From NCBI GenBank assembly GCA_016710285.1, contig JADJXR010000001.1, positions 1,860,001 to 1,924,000 on the forward strand: a DNA stretch of 64,000 nucleotides, given 5' to 3'. Positions 45,099 through 55,900 of this stretch are shown in pieces. The notes beneath the pieces were generated by a model that saw nothing but the letters and a program-made list of their open reading frames with translations, made no database searches and was not told the origin of the DNA. Source of the DNA: Chlorobiota bacterium (GTDB lineage: Bacteria; Bacteroidota; Ignavibacteria; OLB7). How positions within the stretch are numbered: position 1 is the stretch's first letter; every line of letters starts with the position of its first letter. Both the position numbers and the translations under genes were made by a program.

Positions 45099-46727
45099 TT
45101 AGTACATGTCGCCCATTCCGCCACCGTGCGGCGGCATTGCCGGGGCCTTGTCGTCCTTCTTGTCAACAATCGTCGTCTCGGTTGTGATCAGCAGTGCAGC
45201 AACCGATGCGGCGTTCTCCAAGGCAACGCGGGCAACCTTCGTTGGGTCAATCACGCCAGCCTCGATCAAGTTGGTGTACTCGTCGTTGTAGGCGTTGTAG
45301 CCAAAGTCGTTGCTTCCTTCTTTGATTTTGGCAACGATCACCGAGCCTTCCAGGCCGGCGTTGGCAACAATCTGGCGGATCGGCTCTTCCACGGCGCGGC
45401 GCACAATCTGGATGCCGATGTTTTGGTCCTCGTTCTCGCCGGTTACGCCGTCCAGCTTCGAAAGCGTGCGCAAGTAGGCAACGCCGCCACCAGGAACAAT
45501 GCCTTCCTCAACTGCGGCACGGGTTGCGTGCAGGGCATCTTCCACGCGTGCTTTCTTCTCCTTCATCTCCACTTCCGTTGCTGCGCCAATCTTGATGACG
45601 GCAACGCCGCCGGAGAGCTTCGCAAGGCGCTCTTGCAGCTTCTCGCGATCGTAGTCGCTGGTGGTCTTCTCAACCTGGGCGCGGATTTCGTTGATGCGAC
45701 GCTTGATCTCATCACCTTCGCCGGCACCCTCGATCACGGTGGTGTTGTCCTTGTCAATGGCAACGCGTTTGGCGCGACCCAAGTACTCCAACGTGGTGTT
45801 CTCCAGCTTGTAGCCTTTCTCCTCGCTGATGACGGTTCCGCCGGTCAGGACTGCGATGTCCTCCAGCATGGCCTTGCGGCGGTCGCCGAAGCCTGGGGCT
45901 TTCACCGCACAAACGCGAAGCGTGCCGCGCAGCTTGTTTACCACCAACGTCGCCAATGCCTCACCCTCGATGTCTTCGGCGATGATCAGGATTGAGCGGC
46001 CCGACTGAGCAACTTTCTCCAGGATTGGGAGAAGGTCCTTCATCGAGCTGATCTTCTTGTCGTGAATCAGGATCAGCGGATCCTCCATCACGGCTTCCAT
46101 CGTGTCGGCATCGGTGACGAAGTATGGGGAAAGGTAGCCGCGGTCGAACTGCATACCTTCCACCACATCCATGGTGGTTTCGGTTCCGCGAGCTTCCTCA
46201 ACGGTGATAACGCCATCCTTTCCAACCTTGTCCATTGCCTCGGCAATCAGTTCGCCGATGGTGGAATCGTTGTTGGCGGAGATGGTGCCGACGTTGGTGA
46301 TCTCCTTACGGCCACCAACCTCGCGTGAAATCTCCTTCAATCCGCCAACGATTTTGCTAACGGCAAGGTCAATGCCACGCTTCAGGTCCATTGGGTTGGC
46401 ACCGGCGGTGACGTTCTTCAGGCCTTCGCGGATCAGGGCTTGGGCCAACACGGTGGCGGTGGTGGTTCCGTCGCCGGCAACGTCGCTGGTTTTGCTGGCA
46501 ACTTCGCGAACCATCTGAGCACCCATGTTCTCGATGGGGTCCTCAAGCTCAATTTCCTTGGCAACGGTAACGCCGTCCTTGGTGACGGTTGGCGCGCCAA
46601 ATTTTTTGTCAATCACAACGTTGCGCCCTTTTGGGCCAAGCGTGACTTTCACGGCGTTAGCAAGCTGGTCCACGCCACGCTTCAGCGCGGCACGGGCTTC
46701 GCTCTCAAATTCGATGAGTTTAGCCAT
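45099..46727 (-). CDS. groL: chaperonin GroEL (60 kDa)
   Basis: The 542-residue chaperonin starts AKLIEFESEARAALKRGVDQLANAV and carries the conserved LGPKGRNVVIDKKFG, DGTTTATVLAQALI (ATPase Asp), RGYLSPYFVTD, and KAPGFGDRRKAMLEDIA. It ends in a methionine-rich tail (PPHGGGMGDMY). It forms the double-ring folding chamber with GroES. The ATG at 46727 is the family start; the open frame extends to 46838 only by chance. groES lies 129 bases upstream on the same strand, and the CIRCE before groES should control both. A single groEL in the window; no extra copies seen. Confidence 0.98.
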   Translation of the reverse strand: MAKLIEFESEARAALKRGVDQLANAVKVTLGPKGRNVVIDKKFGAPTVTKDGVTVAKEIELEDPIENMGAQMVREVASKTSDVAGDGTTTATVLAQALIREGLKNVTAGANPMDLKRGIDLAVSKIVGGLKEISREVGGRKEITNVGTISANNDSTIGELIAEAMDKVGKDGVITVEEARGTETTMDVVEGMQFDRGYLSPYFVTDADTMEAVMEDPLILIHDKKISSMKDLLPILEKVAQSGRSILIIAEDIEGEALATLVVNKLRGTLRVCAVKAPGFGDRRKAMLEDIAVLTGGTVISEEKGYKLENTTLEYLGRAKRVAIDKDNTTVIEGAGEGDEIKRRINEIRAQVEKTTSDYDREKLQERLAKLSGGVAVIKIGAATEVEMKEKKARVEDALHATRAAVEEGIVPGGGVAYLRTLSKLDGVTGENEDQNIGIQIVRRAVEEPIRQIVANAGLEGSVIVAKIKEGSNDFGYNAYNDEYTNLIEAGVIDPTKVARVALENAASVAALLITTETTIVDKKDDKAPAMPPHGGGMGDMY

Positions 46728-46856
46728 TGTGGTTATCTCTGTGGATAGTGTTGATGTTGAAAAAACGGTTGTTCGTGCGCCAGCAACGCTGGGGGCTGGC
46801 GTGCGCCAGTGATTCCGGTGGCTGGCCAATCCAACCACCCTGCTGAATCGGCGCGA

Positions 46857-47144
46857 TTATTTGCAGATAGCGAAGATGTCCGACTCGCGCATGATGAGGT
46901 AATCCACCCCTTCAACGCTGATTTCGGTGCCGGCATACTTGCCATATAGGACGCTGTCGCCAACCTTCACGCTAAGGGGAACAATGCTGCCGTTCTCCAG
47001 CGTTTTGCCGGTTCCAACAGCTACAATTTCGCCACGCTGTGGTTTCTCTTTTGCGGTGTCGGGGATGATTAATCCACCCTTGGTGACTTCCTCGGCTGCC
47101 GAGGGCTTCACAAGAACGCGATCGCTAAGCGGTGTCAGTTCCAT
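46857..47144 (-). CDS. groS: co-chaperonin GroES (10 kDa)
   Basis: The 95-residue protein is a full GroES: LTPLSDRVLVKPSAAEEVTKGGLIIPD with the mobile loop, then GEIVAVGTGK and DSVLYGKYAGTEISVEG, ending in DIFAICK. Seven copies cap the GroEL chamber. It is first in the groES-groEL operon, and its promoter and CIRCE lie just upstream (47203-47269). Confidence 0.98.
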   Translation of the reverse strand: MELTPLSDRVLVKPSAAEEVTKGGLIIPDTAKEKPQRGEIVAVGTGKTLENGSIVPLSVKVGDSVLYGKYAGTEISVEGVDYLIMRESDIFAICK

Positions 47145-47202
47145 GGTCTTGTCTCCTAAGATTAAACAAGGATTGTGCGTTGATGATTCGATAGCTGTGG
47201 TG

Positions 47203-47229
47203 TTAGCACTCTTGATAGGAGAGTGCTAA
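47203..47229 (-). promoter_or_regulatory. CIRCE operator (HrcA binding site) of groESL
   Basis: TTAGCACTC, exactly 9 spacer bases, then GAGTGCTAA: a perfect match to the CIRCE consensus. It lies 58 bases before the groES start and 8 bases after the -7 box, so bound HrcA would cover the transcription start. Confidence 0.97.
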
Positions 47230-47237
47230 GACGGCTG

Positions 47238-47269
47238 CAAAGATAGCCCCCTTGCCAAAGGGATGTCAA
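47238..47269 (-). promoter_or_regulatory. groESL promoter (TTGACA / TATCTTTG)
   Basis: On the minus strand TTGACA (47264-47269) is followed after 18 bases by TATCTTTG (47238-47245), a perfect TAnnTTTG box as in Bacteroidota. The CIRCE follows directly. Confidence 0.8.
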
Positions 47270-47335
47270 GCAAGGTGAGGTTAGGAGATGTTAATAGAGG
47301 GAGCCAGAAAGGGGAGTTCTGGGCGGAGTGATACG

Positions 47336-47362
47336 AAAAAGGGGCATGATTGCTCATGCCCC
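47336..47362 (-). terminator. Rho-independent terminator of gene 47393-48695
   Basis: A perfect 9-base stem (GGGGCATGA with TCATGCCCC, 47354-47362 and 47341-47349), a 4-base loop, and five T residues on the minus strand (47336-47340). Confidence 0.87.
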
Positions 47363-47392
47363 CGCGAAAGTGTTCACTGCTGATGCCGGGCT

Positions 47393-48695
47393 TTACCGCA
47401 TAACCACTGTTCCGGTTCGGGACCGTTCCCCTGCGCCGGCAACGAACTGATAGACCCCAGCCGGCAGCCCGCTGCGATCAATAAAGGCGTTCCCTTCGGC
47501 ATCCACCGGGAATTGGGCGACGGCGCGACCCAGCATATCCATCAACGTGAGCTGCGCCCCTTCCGGCATGGCCACACCAAGCTGAATTTTGGAAACCGAT
47601 TCCACCGGGTGGGGGGCAATGCTGAGTGATGGAGTCGTACGGTCGGCAAACGGAGCTGCCGAGGGGAGCGCACGCCGCAGCACGGTTCCGTTTTCCCCCA
47701 CCACCCACAACGTGCTTCCGGCACTGCTGATTGCAGAAAGGTCGTTGGTGCTTCCCGCTTCTTCGGCCGTCCACGTCGCGCCAGCATTCACTGTTCGGAA
47801 AATGAGGCCATCGGTTCCCACCGCGTAGCCTTCCGTTTGGTTTACGAACAGGACATCGGTGAGCTGCCCCCACTTATTGTGATGCACTTGTTCCCAGTTG
47901 ACCCCGCCGTTGGTGGTTCTTAAAATCACCGCTCCGGTGGCATCCTTGCCAACCACCACGCCGATTTCGGGGTTGATAAACGCCAAGCCGTGCAGCACGG
48001 TGGTTTCGGGGAACTCATGCAGCAGCGACCATCCCGTTCCCCCTGCGCCGCATTTCATCACAAGGTTTGGCTGCACCACGGTTCCGGGTGTTCCCGCAAG
48101 TGCATACCCGGTGGCAGCATCGGGGAAGACGATCCGTTGCACCGATTCGGAGCGCCCAGTGGAAAGGATTGCCCAATTTTTCCCGGCATCGCTGCTGGCA
48201 ATCACATAGCCGCTGTCGCCAACGGCAACGATGGTGTTGGGCGCGGGGGTGGCAATGTCCGCCACATACACCGGTGGGGCTGTGTACCAGAATTCCCACT
48301 TATCCTCTTCCCCGTCCAAAATTTTCCCGATGAACCCGACTTCAGCATCGGTGCGGCGGCCACAAAGGTAGCCTGTCCCGTTTTGGCCAAGGATAATTCT
48401 GGAGGACCAATGGCCCAGCATCAATGTAGCCCCAGCTTTTGCCGCCATCGTGGGTAGCCACCACAACGCCGTTATTGGCCGCACCCCCACCAATGTACAG
48501 CACATCGGGGGTGCTAAGGGAGATTGTGGTGAGGTCTAGCACTTGTCCATGAATATCCGTTTGGGGGAAAGGAATGGTTTGCCACTGGGCAGTGGCCACG
48601 TTGGCTGTTGCCCCCAAGCAACAAGCAAGAATGCCAGCAATGGAGTAACCACGCAATGCGCTGGCAATGGCAGTCCGGCAAGGTAAAGTGTGCAT
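47393..48695 (-). pseudogene. T9SS-secreted Ycf48/BNR-like protein, frameshifted
   Basis: The start piece (48695 to about 48415) has a signal peptide (GYSIAGILACCLGATANVATAQ) and one blade (NNGVVVATHDGGKSWGYIDA). The rest continues in another frame from about 48412 (GHWSSRIILGQNGTGYLCG) through several blades (VASSDAGKNWAILS-type, RTTNGGVNWEQVHH, RTVNAGATWTAEEAG). It ends in a T9SS sorting domain (GAQLTLMDMLGRAVAQFPVDAEG, GLPAGVYQFVAGAGERSRTGTVVM). A single lost base near GATGCTGGGCCATTGG (48404-48419) explains the break. It is either a recent mutation or a sequence error, because everything else, including the terminator, is intact. The whole protein would be about 430 residues. Confidence 0.75.
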
Positions 48696-48821
48696 AATGG
48701 CTTCCTGAATAAGGTTGCGGGTGCAGACCGTTGAAGCATTTGTGCTACTTGTGAAAAGCCTACTGCTATCTTGACGAAATAGTTGCTCGGTGGTGCTTCT
48801 CTGTTCTTGCTAAATTGCGCC

Positions 48822-49343
48822 ATGCTTGGCCTTAAAACCGGAATTGTGCAGATCGTCCCCTATGATCCCGCCTGGGAAACCTTGTTCGCCGCCGAACGGG
48901 AGCGTATCGCTGCGGCCATTGGCAGCTACGTGCTGGCCATTGAGCACGTTGGCAGCACGGCAGTGCCGAACCTTGCGGCCAAACCCATTCTTGACATCGC
49001 AATTGGCGTGGCGGCGTTGGACCTTGTGCCGGCGTGCGTGGCCCCGCTGGCGGGTTTGGGGTATGAGTACAAAGGGGAGAACGGACTGCCAGAGCGGCAT
49101 TACTTCACCCGTGGAGTGCCGCTCCGGACGCATCACCTTCATCTGGTGGTGATGGGCCAGTACCAATGGAATACGTTGGTTCCCTTCCGTGACCACCTTC
49201 GGCGCAACCCAACGCTGCTGGCCGAATACCAGCAGCTGAAAGAAGACCTTGCCGCCCAATTCCCCCATGACCGCGCCGCCTACACCGACGGCAAAGCTAA
49301 ATTCATCCAAGCCGTGCTGCGTCAGGAATCTCTAAGCCGGTAG
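48822..49343 (+). CDS. GrpB family protein (UPF0157)
   Basis: The 173-residue product matches the GrpB/UPF0157 family, a nucleotidyltransferase-like fold of unclear role: VPYDPAWETLFAAERERIAAAIG, the signature IEHVGSTAVPNLAAKPILDIAIGV, and later PLRTHHLHLVVMGQYQWNTLVPFRDHLR. The ATG at 48822 gives the family start; a TAAATTG promoter-like box (48811-48817) lies right before it. The gene is divergent from the frameshifted T9SS gene and unrelated to heat-shock GrpE despite its name. No substrate is known. Confidence 0.9.
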   Translation: MLGLKTGIVQIVPYDPAWETLFAAERERIAAAIGSYVLAIEHVGSTAVPNLAAKPILDIAIGVAALDLVPACVAPLAGLGYEYKGENGLPERHYFTRGVPLRTHHLHLVVMGQYQWNTLVPFRDHLRRNPTLLAEYQQLKEDLAAQFPHDRAAYTDGKAKFIQAVLRQESLSR

Positions 49344-49425
49344 ATGGCTATGCCGGCGGCGGCGTGGTTGCACGTGCATTCTTCTCTCTCTCAGTCGCAC
49401 ACTCTCTCAATCAGAAGTTCCGCTC

Positions 49426-52400
49426 ATGTCCCCTTCACACAGTTCTCTCCGCTTCCTGCTGCCGTTTGTTGCCCTGCTTTGGGGGTGTTTCGGCCACGCC
49501 TACGCGCAGCAATGGACCTTGCAGCCAAGCGGAACAACCGCTTCGTTGAATGGGGTGTTCATGGCCACCCGCTGGTCCGGTTGGTGCGTTGGCGATAACG
49601 GCGCAATCCTGAAAACCACCGACGGCGGGCGAACCTGGTCCCAGCAAAACAGCACCACCACCGTGAAGCTCCGTGCGGTCTTTTTTGCCGACTCCATCAA
49701 GGGGTGGGCCGCGGGGGATTCCGGCACGGTGCTGGCAACGGCCAACGGCGGCGCAACATGGAACCGGCAGGTTACTGGAACAACGCAGGCTTTCCACACA
49801 ATCTTTTTTAGCAGCCCCACCACCGGCTGGGTTGGCGGCGCAAACTACACCATCCTCCGCACGAATACCGGCGGCGTGCTTTGGCAGCCAATGACCAACG
49901 TCACCGCCCCAACGGTCACCAATCTCCATTTTCAAACTCCTGTTTCCGGCTGGGCCGTTGGGACCACCGCCAACCCCGGAACCGGAGCCTTGATGAAGAA
50001 TGTGAACCTGGCGGACGAATGGATTCCCCAAACCAACACCACCGCCCCAATCGGCACAAACTTTTATGCCGTCTGGTTCACCGGATCCGACACCGGATGG
50101 ATTGCCGGGGCAAAAGGAATTATCCGAACCACCCGCGACCGCGGCGCAACCCCATGGCGCAGCATAAATTCCGGAACCGGGTTCGACTTATGGAGCCTGT
50201 GTTTCACTTCCCCCAGCAACGGCTGGGCCGTGGGCGACCACGGCACGGTGATCCGCTACAACGGCGCGCAGTGGAACGCCGAATACTCCACCACCCCGCG
50301 CAACCTCTACTCCGTCAGCTTCTTCACCGATACCGTTGGCGTTGCCGTTGGCGATAGCGGGACAATCATCCGCTACCAACGCTACGATGCCCCGCAACCG
50401 CTGCTGCTGTTCGGTCCCAATGGCGGCCAGATTTGGGACGTGGGGTCGCAGCGGGCAATCACGTGGGGGGCCAAAGGGGTGTCGGATATCCGCATTGAAT
50501 TTTCGACCGATGGAGGAAGCAAATGGTCCACCCTGGTTGGCAACACGCCCGCCGCCAACGGAAGCTACGCCTGGAGCATTCCGAACACTCCATCGAAGCA
50601 ATGCCGGATTCGGATTACCGACGTGGCCAACCCAGCCAATGCCGACAGCAGTGCCGCCAACTTCACGATTATTGACCGCTCCGTTGGCCGCGATTTTGCC
50701 GTGATGCCCACGGCAACCGTCAGCAGCAATCCCCCTTCCATCACCCTCCATTGGCCTGGCGATTCGCTGGCAACGGGGTTCAGCGTGGCGGTGCGGACCG
50801 CGCCGGACCAGCCGTGGAGCCAGCTTGCTCAGCTTCCTGGCGGGGCAACATCGTGGGAACACGCGCCGGTCCAGGTTGGGAAGCAGTATGAGTATCGCAT
50901 CCTGAAAACCACGCCGGTGCTAACGGGCCACGGCTATGCCAGCGCGGGCATTCAGCTTCCGGCGGTGGAGCGGCGCGGGAAGATTTTGGTGATTGTTGAG
51001 GAAAGCCTTGCGCCGCAACTTGCCGCTGAACTGCAGCAATTCCGTGCGGACCTTGTTGGCGATGGGTGGCAGGTTTCCACCACGCTCCAGCGTGCGGATC
51101 TTCCCCCGGCGGCCATGCGCGACACCATCATTGCCCGTTACCGCGCCGATTCAGCAACCCTGAAAGCGGTGCTGTTCGTTGGCAATTTCCTTCCCGCCTA
51201 CTCCGGCGATTTTGCCCCCGATGGCGTTGCCGAGCGGATTGGCGCGCAGCCCGCCGATGTCTATTTCGGCGAGATGGACGGGGGCTGGACCGACTCCATC
51301 GTCTATGATGCCAAAGGGAATGGCGTGCAAACCCCGAACATCACCGGCGACGGGAAGTTCGACCAATCGGAACTCCCGTCGGATGTGGAGTTGCAGGTGG
51401 GGCGGCTTTCGCTGGGGAATCTTCCGGCGTTTGAAGCAACCGAGGCCGCTTTGCTGAAACGGTACTTTGCCGCAAACCACCAGTTCCGCACCGGGGCATC
51501 GGGGAAGATTCCGGAGCGGGGATATGTGGAGACTTCGTTCGACAATATCCAGCCGGAAGTCTCGGCCAATGCGCTCCGCAACATGGGGGCGTTGTTCGGA
51601 AGCAATCGCGTGAAGTCGGGAAGAAATTGGGAGTATCTGCGCGAGCTTCAGGACAGTGCCTATCTGTTCAGCTACGCCGGCGGGCGGGGCAGCGATACCG
51701 TGATCGGGATCAACCGGCTGACCAGCAGCCTTTGGGCTTCGCAGCCGTTCCGCAGCACCTTCACGCTGCTGTACGGGAACAATTTCTACGATTGGAATCG
51801 GGCGCAGAACACGTTGCTTCGGATGCCGTTGGGGGGGATTGCTCCTTCGCTGGCGGTCTGCTGGGCCGGCAACGCCCCGAACTGGTTCTTTCACCCGATG
51901 GGAATGGGGGGAACAATCGGCGAAAGCGTGCGGCGCACCCAGAACAACAGCAGCGGGTACATCCCGGGGAACGCCCTGTACGCTCGCGGCGTTCATATCG
52001 CCTTAATGGGGGATCCAACGCTGCGGCTGCACGTGGTGCCATCGGCGGTGGGATGCTTGGCTTCCACCCCCGCACTGCGTCCGTTGGTGGGGTTGGAGTG
52101 GACCGTGCCGGGCGGTGGCATTCAGGACAGCGTTCAGGGGTGGCATATCTACCGTGCGGTTTCCATTGATAGCCCGTTCGTCCGGCTGACGGAATCCCCC
52201 ATCTCCGGCCCTCCGTTTTACGACCTTGCCGCGCCCGATGGGCGGAATGTTTATCTGGTGCGCCCGCTGCGACTTCAGCAATCGGCAACGGGGACGTATT
52301 GGAATCTTGGAACAGGGGTGATGGATTCGGTGGAGGTTGCAACGCCGCAACTTTCGGCTGGCCCTGCGCTCCTTTCGCCAGCGGACGATTCGCTTGCGGT

Positions 52401-52932
52401 TCCCACCACGCGGAAACTTTATTGGAACGACCTTCCCGGCGCGGCATGGTATCGGGTGCAGCTTTCCACCGCCGCCGATTTTTCCACCACGCTGATTGAT
52501 GCCGATACCGTTCTGGTTCCGCAGCTGGGCTACGGCGGATTGCAAACCAACCAGAAATATTATTGGCGCGTGATGGGAAGCAATCGCTTGGGGGGAAGCC
52601 AGTGGTCCCCAACGTGGAACTTTACAACAGCAGAAGTGGCAACCGGCGTTGCTGCCGAACGTGAGTATCAGGCCGAAGTGAAAGCATGGAGCCAAGCTGG
52701 CCAGATTGTGGTGCGCTGGCAGCTACGCACGCCCGGCACCGTGACGCTGGAGTTGTGGGATATGATCGGGCGGAAGATTGCCATGCCAGTTGCCAACCGG
52801 CACTGCGAAGCCAGCAGTTATACCGACCGCTGGCCAACGGCGGGATTGCCCGCCGGAAACTACGTGGTGGCGCTGCGGTCCAACGGGGGCGCTATCATCG
52901 GGCGGGCGTTGGTGATGCTGGCCGGCGGATAG
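49426..52932 (+). CDS. large T9SS protein: propeller, C25-like region, Fn3, sorting domain
   Basis: The 1168-residue product has a signal peptide (LRFLLPFVALLWGCFGHAYAQ), then a Ycf48-like propeller (about 25-310: TTDGGRTWSQQN, GWAAGDSGTVLATANGGATW). Residues about 510-860 resemble a gingipain/C25-type caspase-like region (ILVIVEESLAPQLAAELQQF, VLFVGNF, DVYFGEMDG, LFSYAGGRGSD, LAVCWAGNAPNWFFHPMGMGG). Fibronectin-like domains follow, and a T9SS-like domain (VTLELWDMIGRKIAM, LPAGNYVVALRSNG). The usual catalytic GHG of C25 peptidases reads GRG here, so it may be inactive. It should be exported to the cell surface. It is convergent with the histidine kinase gene, 34 bases away. Confidence 0.8.
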   Translation: MSPSHSSLRFLLPFVALLWGCFGHAYAQQWTLQPSGTTASLNGVFMATRWSGWCVGDNGAILKTTDGGRTWSQQNSTTTVKLRAVFFADSIKGWAAGDSGTVLATANGGATWNRQVTGTTQAFHTIFFSSPTTGWVGGANYTILRTNTGGVLWQPMTNVTAPTVTNLHFQTPVSGWAVGTTANPGTGALMKNVNLADEWIPQTNTTAPIGTNFYAVWFTGSDTGWIAGAKGIIRTTRDRGATPWRSINSGTGFDLWSLCFTSPSNGWAVGDHGTVIRYNGAQWNAEYSTTPRNLYSVSFFTDTVGVAVGDSGTIIRYQRYDAPQPLLLFGPNGGQIWDVGSQRAITWGAKGVSDIRIEFSTDGGSKWSTLVGNTPAANGSYAWSIPNTPSKQCRIRITDVANPANADSSAANFTIIDRSVGRDFAVMPTATVSSNPPSITLHWPGDSLATGFSVAVRTAPDQPWSQLAQLPGGATSWEHAPVQVGKQYEYRILKTTPVLTGHGYASAGIQLPAVERRGKILVIVEESLAPQLAAELQQFRADLVGDGWQVSTTLQRADLPPAAMRDTIIARYRADSATLKAVLFVGNFLPAYSGDFAPDGVAERIGAQPADVYFGEMDGGWTDSIVYDAKGNGVQTPNITGDGKFDQSELPSDVELQVGRLSLGNLPAFEATEAALLKRYFAANHQFRTGASGKIPERGYVETSFDNIQPEVSANALRNMGALFGSNRVKSGRNWEYLRELQDSAYLFSYAGGRGSDTVIGINRLTSSLWASQPFRSTFTLLYGNNFYDWNRAQNTLLRMPLGGIAPSLAVCWAGNAPNWFFHPMGMGGTIGESVRRTQNNSSGYIPGNALYARGVHIALMGDPTLRLHVVPSAVGCLASTPALRPLVGLEWTVPGGGIQDSVQGWHIYRAVSIDSPFVRLTESPISGPPFYDLAAPDGRNVYLVRPLRLQQSATGTYWNLGTGVMDSVEVATPQLSAGPALLSPADDSLAVPTTRKLYWNDLPGAAWYRVQLSTAADFSTTLIDADTVLVPQLGYGGLQTNQKYYWRVMGSNRLGGSQWSPTWNFTTAEVATGVAAEREYQAEVKAWSQAGQIVVRWQLRTPGTVTLELWDMIGRKIAMPVANRHCEASSYTDRWPTAGLPAGNYVVALRSNGGAIIGRALVMLAGG

Positions 52933-52966
52933 CCCACCCCACGCCGCAAATGGCAGCATGAAAATC

Positions 52967-55900
52967 TCACCGCTGCTGCTCGACCCGCAGTGCCTGGATT
53001 ACGGTTGCAATCTGCTCTTCAATCTTGGGAAGTATCAGCAGTGCGGTGGCACGCTCGCCGCGGCGGCACGCTTCCTCCATGCTTTGCAACGCTTCGGAGA
53101 GGGGGACGGCTCCAAGTATTGCGCTGCTCCCCTTCATCCGGTGGCTGATGCGCCCGGCGGCAACAAGGGTGTCGTGGTTTTGCAGCGCGTCGCGAAGCTC
53201 GGCAAGGGCAATCGGGATGTCGGCGCGGAACAGGTCAATCAACTCTCCCAAAATCCCCTTGTTGTCCTCCCCCCCCAATGCGCGAAGGCTCTCGATCACG
53301 TCCTTGTCCAACGGCTGAAGGTCGCCGTTGGAATTGTCGGCGGCGTTGGGGGCCATGGAAACGGGGGCTTGGCCAATCCACCGGTCCAGGATAATCCGCA
53401 GCTTGTCCATCTGGATCGGCTTGGCGATGTAGTCATCCATTCCGGCATCAAGGCATTCCTGGCGTGCGCTGGACATGGCATCGGCGGTAAGGGCAATGAT
53501 AATCGCATGGCGGGAACCTTCGCGGAGGCGGATTTCGCGCGCGGCTTGGTAGCCATCCATCTCCGGCATCTGGCAATCCATAAACACAAGGTCGTAGGGG
53601 GTTCGTGCCAGCGCGTCCAATGCCTCCACGCCGTTGTTTGCCAGGTCGGCACGGATCCCAAGTTTCGCAAGCTGCCCCAGCGTCACCCGCTGATTGATCG
53701 GGTTATCCTCGGCCACAAGAACCCGCACGCCGGGGGCAACGGTGGGTAGCGGTTCCCCTGCAACCGCAGGTTGCCCAATTTCTGCAGCTGCCACCCCGTT
53801 CGCCCCAATCCGTTCCTCCGATGCCAGCGGAAACGTTAGCAGGAACCAGAAGGTGGAACCGGTTCCGCTTTGGCTTTGCACCCCAATGGTCCCCCCCATT
53901 AACTCCACCAACTGTTGGCAAATGGCCAACCCCAAACCGGTTCCGCCATACTTGCGGGTGGTGGAGTTGTCGGCTTGGCTAAATGGGGTGAACAGATGCG
54001 GAAGCGCGTCGCTGGAAATTCCGATTCCAGTATCGGAAACCTCGAACCGTATGGTGGCCACCCCCGGCTGCCGATCCTGCACCCCAACCCGAACAACCAC
54101 CTCGCCAAATGCCGTGAACTTAATGGCGTTGCTCAGCAGGTTGTTCAGCACCTGGCGCAGCCGCACGGGGTCCCCCAGAACGTTGTCGGGGGTTTCTGGT
54201 GCGACGCTGGTGATAAGCCGAATCCCTTTGGTGCGTGCGCGCTGCCACAGCAGGTCGGTGATATTGGATAAAGCCCCGCGAATCGAGAATGGGATATTCT
54301 CAAAGCTGACCTTTCCGGCTTCAATTTTGGAGAAGTCCAAGATGTCGTTCAGGATGGTCAGAAGGTCCAATGCCGAGGCTTGGATGGTGCTGGCAAACTG
54401 CCGTTGCTCTGGCCCCAACGTGGTGGCCATCAGCAGATCGGTCATGCCGATGATGCCGTTCATGGGGGTGCGGATTTCGTGGCTCATGTTGGCCAAAAAC
54501 TGCGACTTCAGCCGGGTGGATTCCAGTGCCGCATCGCGGGCTTCGGCAAGCTCCGTCAGCGTCTGCTTTTGGGGGGTGATGTCCTGGATTTGGCAGATGA
54601 TGTAAAGGGGCTTGCCTTGCGGATCCCGAACAAGGGAAACGTTGAGCAGAACCCAAATGGGATACCCCTGTTTGTGGGTGTACCGCTTCTCAACTTGATA
54701 GCCGGGGATTTCGCCAACCAAGGTTCGGTAAATCAAATCAATATCCGCTTCCAAGTCGTCGTTGTGGGTGATGCTTTGGAAGTTTGTGCGGAGCAGTTCC
54801 TCCTCGCTGTAGCCAACAATCTTGCACAGTGCGTGGTTCACTTGCAGCCAATGCCCCTCGATGGAAACCAGCGCGATGCCAATCGGCGCGGAGTCGAATG
54901 CCGTGTGGAACAGTTCCTCGCTTTCGCGCAATGCTTCCTCCACGTGTTTCCGCTCGGTGATGTCGCGGGCCACCGCCTGGAACCCTGCCACCTTCCCCTG
55001 GTGAAGAATCAAATGAACATTCTGGCCAAACCAGGTGGTTCTGCCGTCCTGCATCAAGCAGGGGAACTCGTAATAGGTGTTGACCGTCCGGGAGATGAAT
55101 TGCTTCAGGTAGAAGCGTTTGGCAGCGTCGCGGTGGGTGGGTGCAACAAGGTCCAGGTAATGCTTCCCAATCAACTCATCAAGCTGGAATCCCAAAACCC
55201 GCGCAGCCGTTGGGTTCGCAAACGTGAACCGCCCTTCGCTGTTGGCGCGGTAGATAACGTCGTTGGCATGATCCACAAGGTATTTGTAGCGTTCCTCGCT
55301 TGCGCGAAGCTCGTCCTCGGCCCGTTTCCGTTCGGTGACATCAATGAACGAGACCACAACGGCGGAAGGGGTGGTTCCGTTCTCATCGAAGATCGGTTGG
55401 GAGTTAAGGATAATCCAGATCGCCCTGTTGTTCGGGCGCCGGAGTCCCATCAAAACATTGGTGCAGGGCTCCCCTGTGGTTGCGGTGAGGTAGGCCGGAT
55501 ATTCTTCATTCCGAAACTCGGAGCCATCCTCATGGATGGCTCCGTGATTTCTCACAAAAATATTGTCGCCAATCAGCTGGTTGGCTGGGGTTTCAAGAAT
55601 TGCTTGGGCACCCTCGTTGCACGCCGTGATTTCGCCTGTGGCGGTAATCACCATCACCCCTTCGTTCAGGACCGCAACCACCGAGCGGTAGCGTTCTTCG
55701 CTTGCGCGAAGCACTTGCTCGGCCTGCCTCCGTTCGGTGATGTCACGCGTGGTGCAAATGAATTCCTTCACTGCTCCCGAATGTGGATCGTTAAGGATGC
55801 TGCCGGAAGATTCCACCCAAATGTATTCCCCATCGTTGCGCCGCTTCCGATAGGTAACGGTAACGATTTCGCGTTGTTCGAAAGCCCTGGCATGGGCGGT

